Assembly (NCBI GenBank): GCA_018136815.1
Contig: CM030939.1
Location: forward strand, 1,363,782 to 1,427,781
DNA: 64,000 nucleotides
Direction: 5' to 3'
Origin: Isochrysis galbana
Lineage: Eukaryota > Haptophyta > Isochrysidales > Isochrysidaceae
Shown: in pieces, positions 38,924-49,167 of the stretch
Numbering within the stretch: the first letter of the stretch is position 1
How the letters are laid out: each line of letters begins with the position of its first letter
Program-made: the position numbers and the translations under genes
The notes under the pieces: model-generated
The model's database searches: none
What the model was told of the DNA's origin: nothing
Seen by the model: the letters and a program-made list of their open reading frames with translations, nothing else

Positions 38924-41900
38924 TCAGCCTTGGATGATAGTGCGTCCGTCAACGTGCCAGTGCTCAGCCTCGGATGATAGTGTGTCCTTCCTGCTCATAT
39001 GCCGACTGCGAGCATTGCCCGTAGGCTCATCAAGCTCATCCGAGCACGATTGCTCATCCAACATCTCCTCCCCTTCCTCCCACTCGTCCCAAGGCACGAT
39101 GGTGATCGTTGGCCTAGTGCGGGCCAGCGTATCTGGGTCGGGCGATAGGCGAGCGCACAGATGCTTTTCGCTTGCACTGCTTGCCCCCACATGCTGAGGC
39201 GTGGGGGGGGCAAGCTTAGCCTCCGCGCTTTCCACAGGATCCCGTCTTCCTTGTGGCACTTGCTGCACCCCAGAGGTCAAAATTCCTACCGGCTTCTTGG
39301 CAGTATGGAAGAAGCGCTCAATCGGCGCCCCGGCCTCCTCAGCACCATCGTAATCAGCGGTAAGCACAAGCCGCGTGAGTCTCGCGGAAGGAAGAGCCTT
39401 CAAAGTGAGGACATCCAAAGCGCGTCGTACAATGGTGAGGGCTGCGGCTTCAGTGGCAAAATCCGCTCCACCATCCCTCGCATCCTGGCATCCGACTGGC
39501 CCGATACGCACGCTCGCCGGCCACGGCATTCTCGCCGAGCGTATGGCGCCGGCCATGCCGCCACCGGCTTCTGCGTCGTTTTCATACCCTGTCCTCCAGC
39601 TTACGTTCAAGCGCCGCGGTCGCCTTCCGTCGTCGCGGCATCGACGCAGCAGCGTGCGTGCCAAAGCCGCGAGAGTTTCCTCGTGTTGGCGCCGCTCACT
39701 CGTCGGCGGAAAGGAGAGCTCGGCTGCTAAAGTGCGCGGGGGGCCTCGTTCGACCACGCTGCCGTACTCGCCTCGTGCGAGCTTGCGCACGGCCGCCGCG
39801 TCGGCCGTGCCCACAGCAGAAGCTAGCTTTGCGCCGTCAAACTCCAACACCTGCCCCACAGTCACCTCGTGCGGCGCCGTGCCCGTACCCAATGCGGACG
39901 CCACGGCCTCCGCCAACGCACGCCCTCTCTTTCCTTGGAAGCCCGGCACCTTCACAATGAGGCGCGAGCGCAGCAGACGCGCCTCGTCCTCATCCGCCAC
40001 CGCGGCCAAGCCGCTGCCAATATCTCCCCCGGGCTTGGCCGCGGCCGAGAGCATGCGTGCAATCAGCTTGCCACGACCCACACCCGCTGTCAAGGGTAGC
40101 CCAAGCTCCGCAGCGACCGCACTGCGCATCTCTGCTGCCACGGCACAGCCTCGGCGCAAATCGCCACTAAGATGAATCACGCCCCCACCGCCCCAGACCA
40201 CCGCTGCCGTGTCGGCAGCGTGCTCATCCTCCCCGGCGTCTTGTGCTCCAGCCACATGTGCAGTCACGTCCACATAGAAGTCATCATATGATGTTTTCTC
40301 CACCGGGCCCCACCGTCTTAAGACGAGCCGGATCTTCTCGCCGATCGCTCGGTATCGCTCGACACGCATGGGCAGCACCACCAGCCCGGCGCAGCGCTCC
40401 CGCGCCTCCGCGATCGATACCGATCCCATTTCGACCAGCCGGTGGATGCTCTGCCGACCACGTGCCCCCACGCCGTCGCCCTTGCGCAGCCCTGCCGCCT
40501 TGGCTTCCGACGACAGCGCGACGAAGCCGCCCGAGTTGAACTGAGAGACGGCCACCGGCACACCAGCTAGCCACGGGCAGTCGAGCCGCTCAACAGAGAC
40601 GTAGAAGTTGTCCACATCCACGTGAATAACGACGCGAGGAGCATCAGGTAAACAACGCACGATCTGTCCGGGAACTCCCAGGGCTTGGCCCGACACCGTC
40701 GAAACGATCGCCTCGGGCGTCGAGGCCTCGCTCTCCGTCGGTGTCGAGGGCCGAGCCGCCCCTTCAGCCTCTATGGCGGCGGCGTGGGCCTCGAGCGCCG
40801 CAGGTCCAGCCACCGCCCGGCCCGCGAAGCCTAGCTCGTGTGTGCCGCGCCCATCGCGCGCGCGCTTCTGCGCCCCAAACATCGTGCGGACGCTCGGCTG
40901 CGAGGCGCCTCGCGGCACAAACGCGTGGGCGCGGAGCTCGAGCTGCGCGGCGCGCTGGTCGGCAGGCAGCTCGCGCGCCCACGCAGCGAGCGCGGAGGCG
41001 CAGGCACGGACGAGCGCCACCACACGCCCGCCGTACTCGTCGCCCTCGTGGAGCCGCGCAGCCGCCGCGTCGCCACCCGCATGCCCGGCCTCCACGAAAA
41101 GCGTTTGCGGCGATAGTACATGCTGTGCGTCGCCCTCCCGTTGCGCCCGCTCACAGCTGAGGTACGGTACGCCACCTCGGAGCGCACACCCCGGCCGGAC
41201 TCTCGCAAAGATGGACGGGCCGTCGATGGGGAACGTGCGACCATGCGTGGGCCCAAAAGCGTGATTTGGCCCAGGCGTCACCACCGTGCCGCACCCTCTC
41301 CAGCCGATGGTCAGCCGGGTGGGCGCCTCGCCAAAAGAAAGTACGTGGTGTGACAGCTTCTCCTCCAGGTCGAGGCAAAGCGCGAGCAAGATCCACCGCG
41401 CACGGCTCTCGTTAGTCCTCTCGCGCGTCGCATGTGGCTCGAATAGCCAGCCGCCTACGCGCACAGCCGGACCGCCCTTCCCCGTGTGCTCGCGCAGAGC
41501 CAGCGATGAGAGCAGGTCAAAGGCGAGCCATGATGTGACTGAACAAGAGCGTGGTGGGGCTGCAGTCACGGCGGAGCTATCCACACCCCGGCAGCGCGAG
41601 TGCGCCGCCTCCGCGGCCGACTGGCCGAGGCCCAGCTCGGCCTTCAGGTCAACGATGCTCAGCCGGCGCAGCTCCGTCGCGCTCTCAATGCCCAGGCGTC
41701 GAAGCGCCTCGCCGTGCCCGCCGAGCCCCGGGATGCGCGTGGCAGCACAGCTTCCGAGCAGCATCTCGGTGTCCGCCTCGCCACGCACAACGAAAACTCT
41801 TGCGCCTGCACCACTTAAAAGATCCACCGCCTTTGCGTGCGTCGACGCGAGCTTAGCGAGCAGCTTGTTGTGCGCCACACCGCAACTGACGGGCAAACCG

Positions 41901-42928
41901 GTCGCAGCGCGCACCGCAGCGGGGAGTACAGCCGCCAGCTGCTCGGCGAGTGAGAGCACGTCTACCGAACCAGCGGCAAACGCAGCATCGGTTCCCACCT
42001 CGATGTATCCTTCGTCGATCGAGGCCCGCTCGATTGTCGCACGGCCGCAAACCTCCTCAACGGTCGCTGCAATTGCTGTGAAGAGCTCGCGCGAGGCCTT
42101 CTGGTACGGCCCGTACCACGTGCGCGGCCCCGGCCAGTCACGCCAGTACGCGTGGACCAGCCGGCCGCCTGCAGGCGCAAGGAGCGCTGTGGCGGCTGCC
42201 GGGCTCATGTGCTTCACGACGCCCAACTTGCGCGCCGAGGACGAGGCGCACACCACGTCGTTGTACTGGTATAAGGCGATTGGCGGCCCGTCGTCGCTGC
42301 CTAGCCCACTGCTGAATGCGCGCCTTCCCGCCAAGCTCCCCGAGCGGTCCCCTCCAACTGCGCTCGCTGCTTCTTCCCCATCAACTCCATCCCGACAGTC
42401 AACCTGTTCCCTCGCGCGCCCCTCCCACGCTTCCCCTGTCGTCCGCACCTCCGCCGGGCCTGTCTCGTGAATGCCATAGCTCATCAGACTTCCAGCTGCT
42501 GTCCTCGCAAGCCCTCTCTGCGGCTGGCCTTCTTCTCCCCCGCATCTTGAACGAGCGCGCCCACAAACCTCTCTCTTGGAGCAGCTTGGCCCTTCCCATC
42601 CTCCCGTCTGAAGCCGTACGGGCGGCCCTCCCTTCAGTGGCGTTCCGCCACCTCTGATTTCACCTCCAACCTCTCTCTGATTCTCTCCCTGATTCTCTCC
42701 CCGAACCTCTCCCTGAACCTCTCCCTGAACATTTCTCTGAATCTCTCCCTGAACGTCTCTTCCACCCTCTCTCCGAATCTCTCTTTCTCTCTCTCCCCCT
42801 CTCCCTCTCTCTCCCTGCCCTCCTCTCTCTCTCTCCTCTCCGAGCGTGCCGTCCCGCGCGTGCACGGAGAGAAAGAAGCGGTCGGCGTCGACGTGCACGA
42901 CGGCGCGCCGCCACGCCAACCCCGCCAT
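38924..42928 (-). CDS. Two Y-family (translesion) DNA polymerases fused in one protein
   Basis: One ORF of 1334 residues from ATG 42928. Unit 1: VVHVDADRFFLSV (Asp 14), palm block YGPYQKASRELF, ERASIDEGYIEV (Asp 305, Glu 306), GVAHNKLLAKLAS and an HhH-like RIPGLGGHGEALRRLGI, then a little-finger region; this is the pol eta pattern. Unit 2 repeats it: VVIHVDVDNFYVSVE (Asp 771), VERYRAIGEKI, then TSYDDFYVDV (Asp 882, Asp 883) and GVGRGKLIARML. The second unit has Asp where SIDE-type motifs have Glu. Unit 1 is interrupted after residue about 28 by roughly 190 Glu/Arg/Gly-rich residues (42280-42845) before GPPIALYQYND; no GT donor fits, so this is either a real insertion or an unusual intron. No PIP box or UBZ finger was identified with confidence. 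The role inferred is nuclear lesion bypass. Confidence 0.92.
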   Translation of the reverse strand: MAGLAWRRAVVHVDADRFFLSVHARDGTLGEERERGGQGERGRGGEREREIRREGGRDVQGEIQRNVQGEVQGEVRGENQGENQREVGGEIRGGGTPLKGGPPVRLQTGGWEGPSCSKREVCGRARSRCGGEEGQPQRGLARTAAGSLMSYGIHETGPAEVRTTGEAWEGRAREQVDCRDGVDGEEAASAVGGDRSGSLAGRRAFSSGLGSDDGPPIALYQYNDVVCASSSARKLGVVKHMSPAAATALLAPAGGRLVHAYWRDWPGPRTWYGPYQKASRELFTAIAATVEEVCGRATIERASIDEGYIEVGTDAAFAAGSVDVLSLAEQLAAVLPAAVRAATGLPVSCGVAHNKLLAKLASTHAKAVDLLSGAGARVFVVRGEADTEMLLGSCAATRIPGLGGHGEALRRLGIESATELRRLSIVDLKAELGLGQSAAEAAHSRCRGVDSSAVTAAPPRSCSVTSWLAFDLLSSLALREHTGKGGPAVRVGGWLFEPHATRERTNESRARWILLALCLDLEEKLSHHVLSFGEAPTRLTIGWRGCGTVVTPGPNHAFGPTHGRTFPIDGPSIFARVRPGCALRGGVPYLSCERAQREGDAQHVLSPQTLFVEAGHAGGDAAAARLHEGDEYGGRVVALVRACASALAAWARELPADQRAAQLELRAHAFVPRGASQPSVRTMFGAQKRARDGRGTHELGFAGRAVAGPAALEAHAAAIEAEGAARPSTPTESEASTPEAIVSTVSGQALGVPGQIVRCLPDAPRVVIHVDVDNFYVSVERLDCPWLAGVPVAVSQFNSGGFVALSSEAKAAGLRKGDGVGARGRQSIHRLVEMGSVSIAEARERCAGLVVLPMRVERYRAIGEKIRLVLRRWGPVEKTSYDDFYVDVTAHVAGAQDAGEDEHAADTAAVVWGGGGVIHLSGDLRRGCAVAAEMRSAVAAELGLPLTAGVGRGKLIARMLSAAAKPGGDIGSGLAAVADEDEARLLRSRLIVKVPGFQGKRGRALAEAVASALGTGTAPHEVTVGQVLEFDGAKLASAVGTADAAAVRKLARGEYGSVVERGPPRTLAAELSFPPTSERRQHEETLAALARTLLRRCRDDGRRPRRLNVSWRTGYENDAEAGGGMAGAIRSARMPWPASVRIGPVGCQDARDGGADFATEAAALTIVRRALDVLTLKALPSARLTRLVLTADYDGAEEAGAPIERFFHTAKKPVGILTSGVQQVPQGRRDPVESAEAKLAPPTPQHVGASSASEKHLCARLSPDPDTLARTRPTITIVPWDEWEEGEEMLDEQSCSDELDEPTGNARSRHMSRKDTLSSEAEHWHVDGRTIIQG

Positions 42929-44007
42929 CGCCCAGCGGGTCCACAGCTAGGGGAGAGGAACCAGCACCCTCCCCCTCCCCTCTCCTTCGTTCCCCTTTCT
43001 CCTCCTCCTCCCACCCACCACCACCACCACCACCACCCTCCTCGTCTTCTCTGCTTCTTCCCCCCCCTCCCTCTTTTTCTTTTAGGGTTAGGGTTAGATG
43101 TGAGGAATAGGAGTAAAATGTAAAGTACAACCTCCTTACTCCTCCCATTTTTTTCTCTCTCTGGCAATTGGAGCATTGGAGCTCGCTCCCAAACCCGATG
43201 TGGTACACGTTATTCATTATCATAAAGTACCACGAGAGATACCCTTTCAGGCTACGCGAGGACGACGGTCGATTCGACACGAAATGTCTGAGAGAATTTA
43301 GAACTTTGAATAACGTTGTAGTAGGCTACGGTAGGTAGTAGTAGTAGGTAGTAGTAGTAGTACGTAGTAGTAGTAGTAGTAGAGACGTAGTAGTAAGGTA
43401 GTCTCTTAACTTACGTCCACATTCCGAAGGGAGAAGGGAGTCTCAAATTGGGACCTTATATTTGTAATGCATTTGTCTGACGAATTGTGATGGCCCATAG
43501 GGCCTGAGGGCAATGAGGAAGGGGCCAAGCCGGCGGCAGGCGCGGCTGAGGAGAAGACTTCGGAGACGCTGACGGGCTGAGGCCCGTCAGCAGAGGAAGG
43601 CGGGCAGGCGGGCTTGAGCGAGGGCGAGGACGGCGGCGAGAGCGACATCGAGCGAGCGGCGAGAGGCGAGTGTGAGTGTGAGGAGGGCTGTGGTGGCCGG
43701 GGCTGGCGAGGCGAGGAGGAGGGATTGTAGGGTATGAGTGTTACGAGAGCGAGAGCGACGAGAGCGAGAGCGACGACGGATGACGACTGACGACAGGACG
43801 ACGGACAGAGACACCCAGGAAAACACCCCGACTCTCGCCCCACGACTTTCTCACATAACTCGACTGAAATCAAACCCAAACACTCCGATCAGACAACGAC
43901 GGACGACGACCAAAGGGCGATCTGTCGGCGATCTTGTCTGGAACGGGAATCGCATCATAACGGAAACGAGAGGCAATCTTGCTACGCAGGATTCCAGGAG
44001 ACCTACC
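42929..44007. other. Spacer upstream of the polymerase gene
   Basis: A CCACCACCACC and pyrimidine run (42960-43080) adjoins the start, with two TTAGGG units at 43083-43097. A (GTA)n microsatellite with small breaks spans 43320-43395. The rest, including a Ser/Pro-rich minus ORF at 43406-43879, has no support as a gene. Confidence 0.45.
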
Positions 44008-44325
44008 GAATAAGACGAGAGAAGTGCGATGTGCCTAAGGGGGAGATACGAAGAGGTTGTAAATTCAACCTGATTGCCCCTAGAAGCAGATAAAGAACCG
44101 CAGGGGAGATAGCAAATTAAACCTATCTGCGAGGCGCCTGGGAGGAAGAAAGGTGGAGAAACTTCCCTTCTCTTTCGAGAGAAAGAGAGAGGGCGCTCCA
44201 CAACTCACTAACCCATGCATCCAAGCGAAGCTTTTGACCGAGAACGAGAGAAAGCAGAGAATTATAACGATAAATACCGAATGACGAAGAGAATGCCTAA
44301 CGAGCGTCGATTCGCGAATGCGACA
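44008..44325 (+). repeat. Lone copy of the long inverted-repeat arm
   Basis: Complement of 12496-12825 nearly end to end: CGAATAAGACGAGAGAAGTG at the left, TAGCAAATTAAACCTATCTG in the middle, and outer end CGATTCGCGAATGCGACA. No partner arm was found nearby. Confidence 0.8.
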
Positions 44326-44751
44326 CCCCCCTGCTAGGATCGAGCGTCCCGCGAGGAAAGAAGAGAACCTATCGGATAGCGGAAAGCTCCAAACAAGCCA
44401 CGCAAACGGTGGAAGAGCAATCCTCAACGAGACCGAATGACGAAGAACGAATGAAACAATAAATTCGAATGGAGAGCCACGCGCCAAACGCGTCGAACCC
44501 AGACGGAAGACGTGACGAGTGACGCGAAGAGTGACGACCGAGAAGATACGAATCATCGAGAATCGATAAGAACGCGGAACAGTGCCTATGAACGCCGTCA
44601 TCCGCGTGCGCGCTCACTACCAGATGTGCTAAAGTTGTCCGTAGTTAGTGCTATTTCTTATGGGCTTAATTTTCCGCGACCTATTGCTTGATCAGATTGT
44701 ATATTATAATTATATATAGTATGGCTCTCATTCATATTCCAAAACAAAATA

Positions 44752-45210
44752 TCAAACCTTACGATCATTGTAGCGCAACATGAGCCCGGCTTGCACTTGA
44801 TCGGCGAGACTCGAGGACTGCAAGTGACCAAACATACACTTCAACATAGAGAACACACGCTCACAAGAAGCAGATGATGGGGTAAGAGAGAAAGCAATAC
44901 GAGCAGCCGATGCCCATGTGGGAATCTTTGAACGATTGCATGCCCACCACTGTAGCACTTTGATGGTGAAATCCTTGACGTCTCCACGATCCACTGCGAA
45001 GTCTCGGGCTGCGGCAACGTACACGGGCAGCTCTCTCAGCAAGTTGCTAGCACCATTCGGCAAGATTGCAAACGAATTCATCGCGCAAAGCGAATGAACC
45101 CACGCAGAATCCACTGCATGAGCATACGAGGGATCGAAGGCCCTCAGCAGACCCATCTCTTGCTTGATGTTGTTCCTTGCAATGATACGGAGCCGCACAA
45201 TTGTCTGACA
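44752..45210 (-). pseudogene. hAT transposase, C-terminal dimerisation domain
   Basis: The minus-strand frame ends with WWACNRSKIPTWASAARIAF then SLTPSSASCERVFSMLKCMF, a textbook hAT C-terminal domain (W..., P.W...AR..., SSA.CERVFS). Upstream residues to about 45210 are helical and fit the preceding RNase H-like region, but the catalytic core is absent; a long G-run (45217-45262) replaces it. About 150 codons of an expected 600-700 remain. AT-rich sequence at 44640-44750 follows the stop. It is the best evidence that hAT transposases exist in this genome. Confidence 0.85.
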
Positions 45211-45299
45211 AGCGGGGGGGAGGGGGGAGGGGGGGGGGGGGACGGGGGAGGGGGGGGGGGAGTTTTGCGCTTGGTTTCGTATTCCCGCTAAAACACCCA

Positions 45300-45372
45300 T
45301 AAGTTTTGTGTGAGTTTCGCGCCGCCTCGCCTCTAGGGAAGTTTTGTAATAAGTTTCGCGAAACTCTTACCA
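45300..45372. repeat. Word island built from AGTTTCGCG / AAGTTTTGT
   Basis: AGTTTCGCG appears twice, once as the palindrome AGTTTCGCGAAACT, with AAGTTTTGT twice. It adjoins the hAT relic. A related CGAAATTT island is at 47840-47940. Confidence 0.5.
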
Positions 45373-45379
45373 GGCCCTA

Positions 45380-45640
45380 GCGCCTTGCGCCTTTCATTGC
45401 GCAATGATGGATTGAAATCGCCCGCTTGGGCGTGGCCCACCTCCCCCTTGGGATGGTGTGCTCTTGTTTGCCTTGCGCCCTTCATTGCGCAATGGATCTA
45501 AATCGCCCACTTGGCACGTGGGCGTGGCCCACCTCCCCTCTGGGATGGTGTGGTCCTGTTTGCCTTGCGCCATTGCGCAATGGATCAAATCGCCCACTGG
45601 GCGTGGCCCACCTTCCCATTGGGGAACATGGTGTGGTCTT
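45380..45640 (+). repeat. Three tandem ~90-bp units
   Basis: Each unit contains GCCTTGCGCC...ATTGCGCAATG, AAATCGCCC(A/G)CTTGG, GGCGTGGCCCACCT and TGGGATGGTGTG. The hairpin CATTGCGCAATG is kept in all three. Confidence 0.85.
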
Positions 45641-46686
45641 TCTTTTCCACGCCGCTCGCTCGATTGTTTGCTCGCTCGATCTTCTTCTCTTGAGTTATCC
45701 TTTCTTTCGATTTAGGAGGCGGAATGAGAGATGAGAGAGTCGACTGGGTTTGTCCGTTTGTTTGTTTGTAAGCGTCATACGTCATGCCCCGTACTCCGCT
45801 TAGGAGGGGGTTTCACGGATGGTTTTGCGTGGTGTGGACCCTAAAACTTATATTGGGATGAGGAGGTGGAGAGGGCCGCATGAGTCGAGCCGTGATCTCT
45901 CCCCTTCTCTCCTTGTTCGCTGGTGTGAGTCTCCCACGCAATCCCCCCGTGTGTGCGTTTGATTTGTGGAGCGATACTGTTAGTGTGCCCTGTGCGTGCG
46001 TTTAGTGGCCCCCTTTGGTATCTTTTAACTTGTCATGAAGTAACAGGATGCGCGGCGCGCCGCGCCGCGGTCTCATCCTCAAGCCACAAGGGGGCGCGCT
46101 GTGGCCTCCTTGTGATACGAGCGAGCGGCGAGAGGCGAGGGCGAGCGAGGGGGTGATCCGTGGTCGGTTGTCAAAGCCCACCTTTTCCGAGACAGCCCAG
46201 CGGCTATTTTGCTACCAAGTGGACGAAACCTCATCACTCCTCTGGGTACCTAGGTATCCTGCATGGAGGTATGTGGTATGTTCTAACGCTAACGGACTTC
46301 TACAACATTCAGTGCGGTAACGCGGACGGTAGCTAACGGTGATTGTTTTAAGCCTCCTTGACGTCTGAGTAATGGTAATGGGCAACGGAGGTAGTATTTT
46401 ATTATCATCCATCATCCATCCCGTAGCACGCTCATACGACATACGATCGAGTGTCTCGCATTGTCATACGAGCCACATGCACACCAAATCAATGCACAGC
46501 TGACTACATGCAGTACACGACAATATGCACCATGGATGGAAGCAAAAACGTCAGAAAACGTCACAAGGGCATGGGAAAGGGTCACCGAAATCTCCGTATG
46601 CTCTTTGTGAGGTAGCCTCGCCCGGCATCAGTCCACAAGACACGACCACTAGAGTATTCGGGAATAAGCTGCGAGGATAGCGGGCC
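45641..46686. other. Spacer, probably including the 3' UTR of the TLC gene
   Basis: No credible ORF. GAGCGAGCGGCGAGAGGCGA at 46119 also occurs at 43650 on the same strand, a short dispersed match. Confidence 0.35.
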
Positions 46687-47376
46687 TCAACGTGCTCCGG
46701 ATGGCGAAACTAGTGGAACGGCGTCCTCAAGGGCTGCAAGGTCGGTGCCCTTTTGACTAGCGGCCGGCGTTTGTGGCGCCAAGGTGAAGCAATTCCAATG
46801 GTAGCGCGGCGCCTTCCTCAATAGCATGAAAAACCATACCGTCATCATAAGATGCAGTGCCCGCGTGCCCCATATCCCCAACACCTCGTGTGATGTCCCT
46901 GTCAAGCCGACCGCCTGGAACTCGGAGAAATATGCGAGGTACCCCAAGTAGACGACGCGGTTGAGAAAGTAGCCAATTACGAGGAGGGCGTAACGCAAGC
47001 GCGAGGAGCGGTCACGGTTCCAATGTGAAAGTAGGAGTACTGACCACTCGACAAGCAGCACGCGCGAGATGCCGCGCTGCTCGATGCCGATGTTGGGCTC
47101 ATCGAAGCCGAGGGCGATCAAGCTCAGCGAGGCCACGTGGTGGCCGACGTAGAGCCAGTCTCGCTCTCGCACACAGGCAGCGCTGTCGAGCACAAAGTAC
47201 GGGACGATGAACGCCACGGCACACTCCTCAGGCACCACCTCACCTAGCGAGAGCATCGCAAGCAACCCGCAACCCCAGCCGTTGAGGTCAGTGAGCCTCG
47301 TGTACGGCAGCCGCCAAAATGCGATGAGCCAGCCAGCAGCGCTGAGCGCGAGCAGCAAGGGGAGGAGCGCCAACAT
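46687..47376 (-). CDS. TLC (TRAM/LAG1/CLN8) domain membrane protein
   Basis: 229 residues from ATG 47376; the frame is open 31 codons further upstream (Gly/Lys-rich) but without another ATG, so an upstream exon is possible. Five to seven hydrophobic helices alternate with short loops. The TLC signature is the PYFVLDSAACVRERDWLYVG block followed by HHVASLSLIALGF: a membrane Asp, then the HH pair. RVLLVEWSVLLLSHWNRD and RYALLVIGYFLNRVVYLGYL match the later helices (E near the motif, an asparagine/arginine helix). TLC proteins act in the ER or plasma membrane as ceramide synthases or lipid regulators. This one lacks a homeobox and the ceramide-synthase Lag1 extension, so it is closer to TMEM56/TLCD-type regulators; that subclass is inference. 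Confidence 0.72.
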   Translation of the reverse strand: MLALLPLLLALSAAGWLIAFWRLPYTRLTDLNGWGCGLLAMLSLGEVVPEECAVAFIVPYFVLDSAACVRERDWLYVGHHVASLSLIALGFDEPNIGIEQRGISRVLLVEWSVLLLSHWNRDRSSRLRYALLVIGYFLNRVVYLGYLAYFSEFQAVGLTGTSHEVLGIWGTRALHLMMTVWFFMLLRKAPRYHWNCFTLAPQTPAASQKGTDLAALEDAVPLVSPSGAR

Positions 47377-47839
47377 GAGGTGATGCCGCTTCAAAAAGGC
47401 CGTCTTCCTTCTTCCCTTCCCCCCCTTCCCCTCTATCTCTGGCTCTCGCTCTCCCACTCCCTCCGTCACTCCGCCCTTCTCCGCCTCCTTCCGCTTCTCT
47501 CTTTCGCTGTCTCTCGGTCTCCCCCTCCCTCGCCTAAACCTTCCTGCCTTGCCCCTGCTCTTTCACCCCGCCTTTCCTTTCCCCGATTCCCCTCCTCTCT
47601 CCTCCCTCCCCGTACCCCCTCCCCCCGCTTCCCCCCACTCTCCCACCGCTCCTCCTTCCGTCCCTCCCTCGTCCTCTCCCTCTCTCCCTCTTCTTCTCTC
47701 TCTCTCGTCTCCCGTCTCTCTCTCTCTCTCTCCCCGCGCCGCCCGCCGTCGCGCCCGCCCGTCGCACCGTCTCCTTTTTACTCTTTACTGTCGGAATAGT
47801 TAGTTTTAAACTCGTTTATTCCTTGGGCCCGGCCAGAGT
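47377..47839. other. Homopurine/homopyrimidine tract upstream of the TLC gene
   Basis: 47405-47760 is almost entirely C/T on the plus strand (purine on the coding strand of the TLC gene). ORFs over it are low complexity. Confidence 0.5.
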
Positions 47840-47940
47840 TTCGCGATTTTTTTTACGAAATTTGGGGGACTAACGAAGCCCCGAAATTTGACCGAAATAT
47901 GGGCTTCCGCGAAGCGAAATTTGCCCCCCCCACCCCGCCC
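47840..47940. repeat. Word island built from CGAAATTT
   Basis: CGAAATTT or GAAATTTG appears four times, with CGAAATATG, GTTTCGCG and GCGAAGCGAA, in about 90 bases. No termini recognised. Confidence 0.5.
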
Positions 47941-48366
47941 GCCCGCGGCCCCCGGCGCTCGGGGCACTGCCGCCGCCGATTCATGCGGTGGGAGAATGCA
48001 AGACCAATCGCATGAAAAAAAAACCTTTTAATGTTCTCACCTCGCGCGCGGCTATGCAGCTGACTGTCGTAGCCACGCCCACTTCCCTTCCTTTCCCTCA
48101 CTTCCCGCCTTGCGGCATCTCCCCTCGTGCTCTACTTAGGGGCCCAGGTTGTCGGGGGGGGGGGGGGGTTGGGTAGGGCGGGGGTGCACCGGCCCCTAGT
48201 GGTCTGTTCTCGCCTTCCTCCTGTGCCTCTAGGTGGCCCGTTTCTCGCTGTGTTGATGTGAGCGCTTCGCTGTTGATGTGTCGCCTTTCGCTCGCAGCGG
48301 CCGTCTCTTCAGGGATTTTTTCGAGGAGGGGGAGACGCGCCTCTGCCTCTGCATTAGGCGAGCTTT
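47941..48366. other. Spacer with a G-run
   Basis: G-run at 48155-48168. No gene supported. Confidence 0.35.
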
Positions 48367-48368
48367 TC

Positions 48369-48720
48369 GGCTAGGCGCTAGGCGCTAGGCCGATTGCCTC
48401 CGCCACGAGGCCGAGGTTGTCGTTCATGGTTAGGTTTCCTTTGTCGTTTTCTATAAAAATGGGGGCGCTGAGCTCTAACGGTTTTTTTAGCTTAGGTTTT
48501 CTGCCCTGGGCCACCGTGCGGGTGCGCATTCGGTAGTGGCCGTTTGGTGGGGCAATGCCAATGCCCCTCACCAGGGTAGTGAACCTCATTAGCGTGGATT
48601 CTAACTAAGATCGGAGATCGGTATGTAGTGGTATGTGTGTGATTCGAATTCTATTCTGTAGAAGTCTCTTATTATGTATCTCCATTCTATTACGTAGAGG
48701 GTTTTTAGGCTATCGGGCGT
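48369..48720 (-). pseudogene. Broken relative of the ORF at 13097-13546
   Basis: Minus-strand frame: WRYIIRDFYRIEF, an in-frame stop at about 48606, then a continuation with LELSAPIFIENDKGNLTMND and LGLVAEAIGL. The last block aligns residue by residue with SPLYSVDKDFNLEISIDLAQ...IATELGI in the 13-kb ORF. The stop makes it a pseudogene unless spliced. The family is unknown. Confidence 0.5.
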
Positions 48721-49032
48721 GGATGCTGCCGGATATGCGAACAGTCTGTCTTTTGTTTTCTGTTTTTTAGGCCTGTTTGATGTTTGGTTTTTGGTTTTGA
48801 ACGGAAACGGGGCTCGTTTCTCACCACACTCCATCGGGGAGGGTGCAGCAAAACCCCCCTTCTCCCTCGCTCCATTCTCTCCCAGCGCTCTTCCTGCGGC
48901 GCGTCGCCATGCGGCGCGCCATGGCCTGCTCTCAGGGGTCCTTTGGGGGCTCCCAGAGGGCCAGCAAGCCAGCAAGCTACCAAGCGCAGCTCAGGGGGCA
49001 GTGGCACTGCGCAGTGGAGGCTCATGGGGCTC

Positions 49033-49150
49033 AGCCCCGGCCCCCCCCTGCCTCTCCCACGCTGGCCACGCTGGCCATGGGAGCCGGCCAGAGCCCCCTG
49101 TCTGCCTGGCGACCAATGATGGGGAGGGGGAGTCAGTACGAGAGCAGGCC
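49033..49150 (-). repeat. Dispersed repeat R2, copy 2
   Basis: Inverse of 4695-4815: GGCCAGCGTGGGAGAGGCAG and TCGTACTGACTCCCCC on the minus strand. Confidence 0.65.
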
Positions 49151-49167
49151 CAAGCGGGCCTGATGCC

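Noticed and set aside
41286-42470. A 394-codon plus-strand ORF opposite the Y-family polymerase
   Set aside because: Antisense shadow of the polymerase, with no family motif.
43083-43097. Second telomere-like site near the polymerase gene
   Set aside because: Only two TTAGGG units, which can occur by chance or as a short relic.
43406-43879. Minus-strand 157-codon Ser/Pro-rich ORF
   Set aside because: Low complexity, overlaps short dispersed matches (GAGCGAGCGGCGAGAGGCGA also at 46119) and shows no domain.
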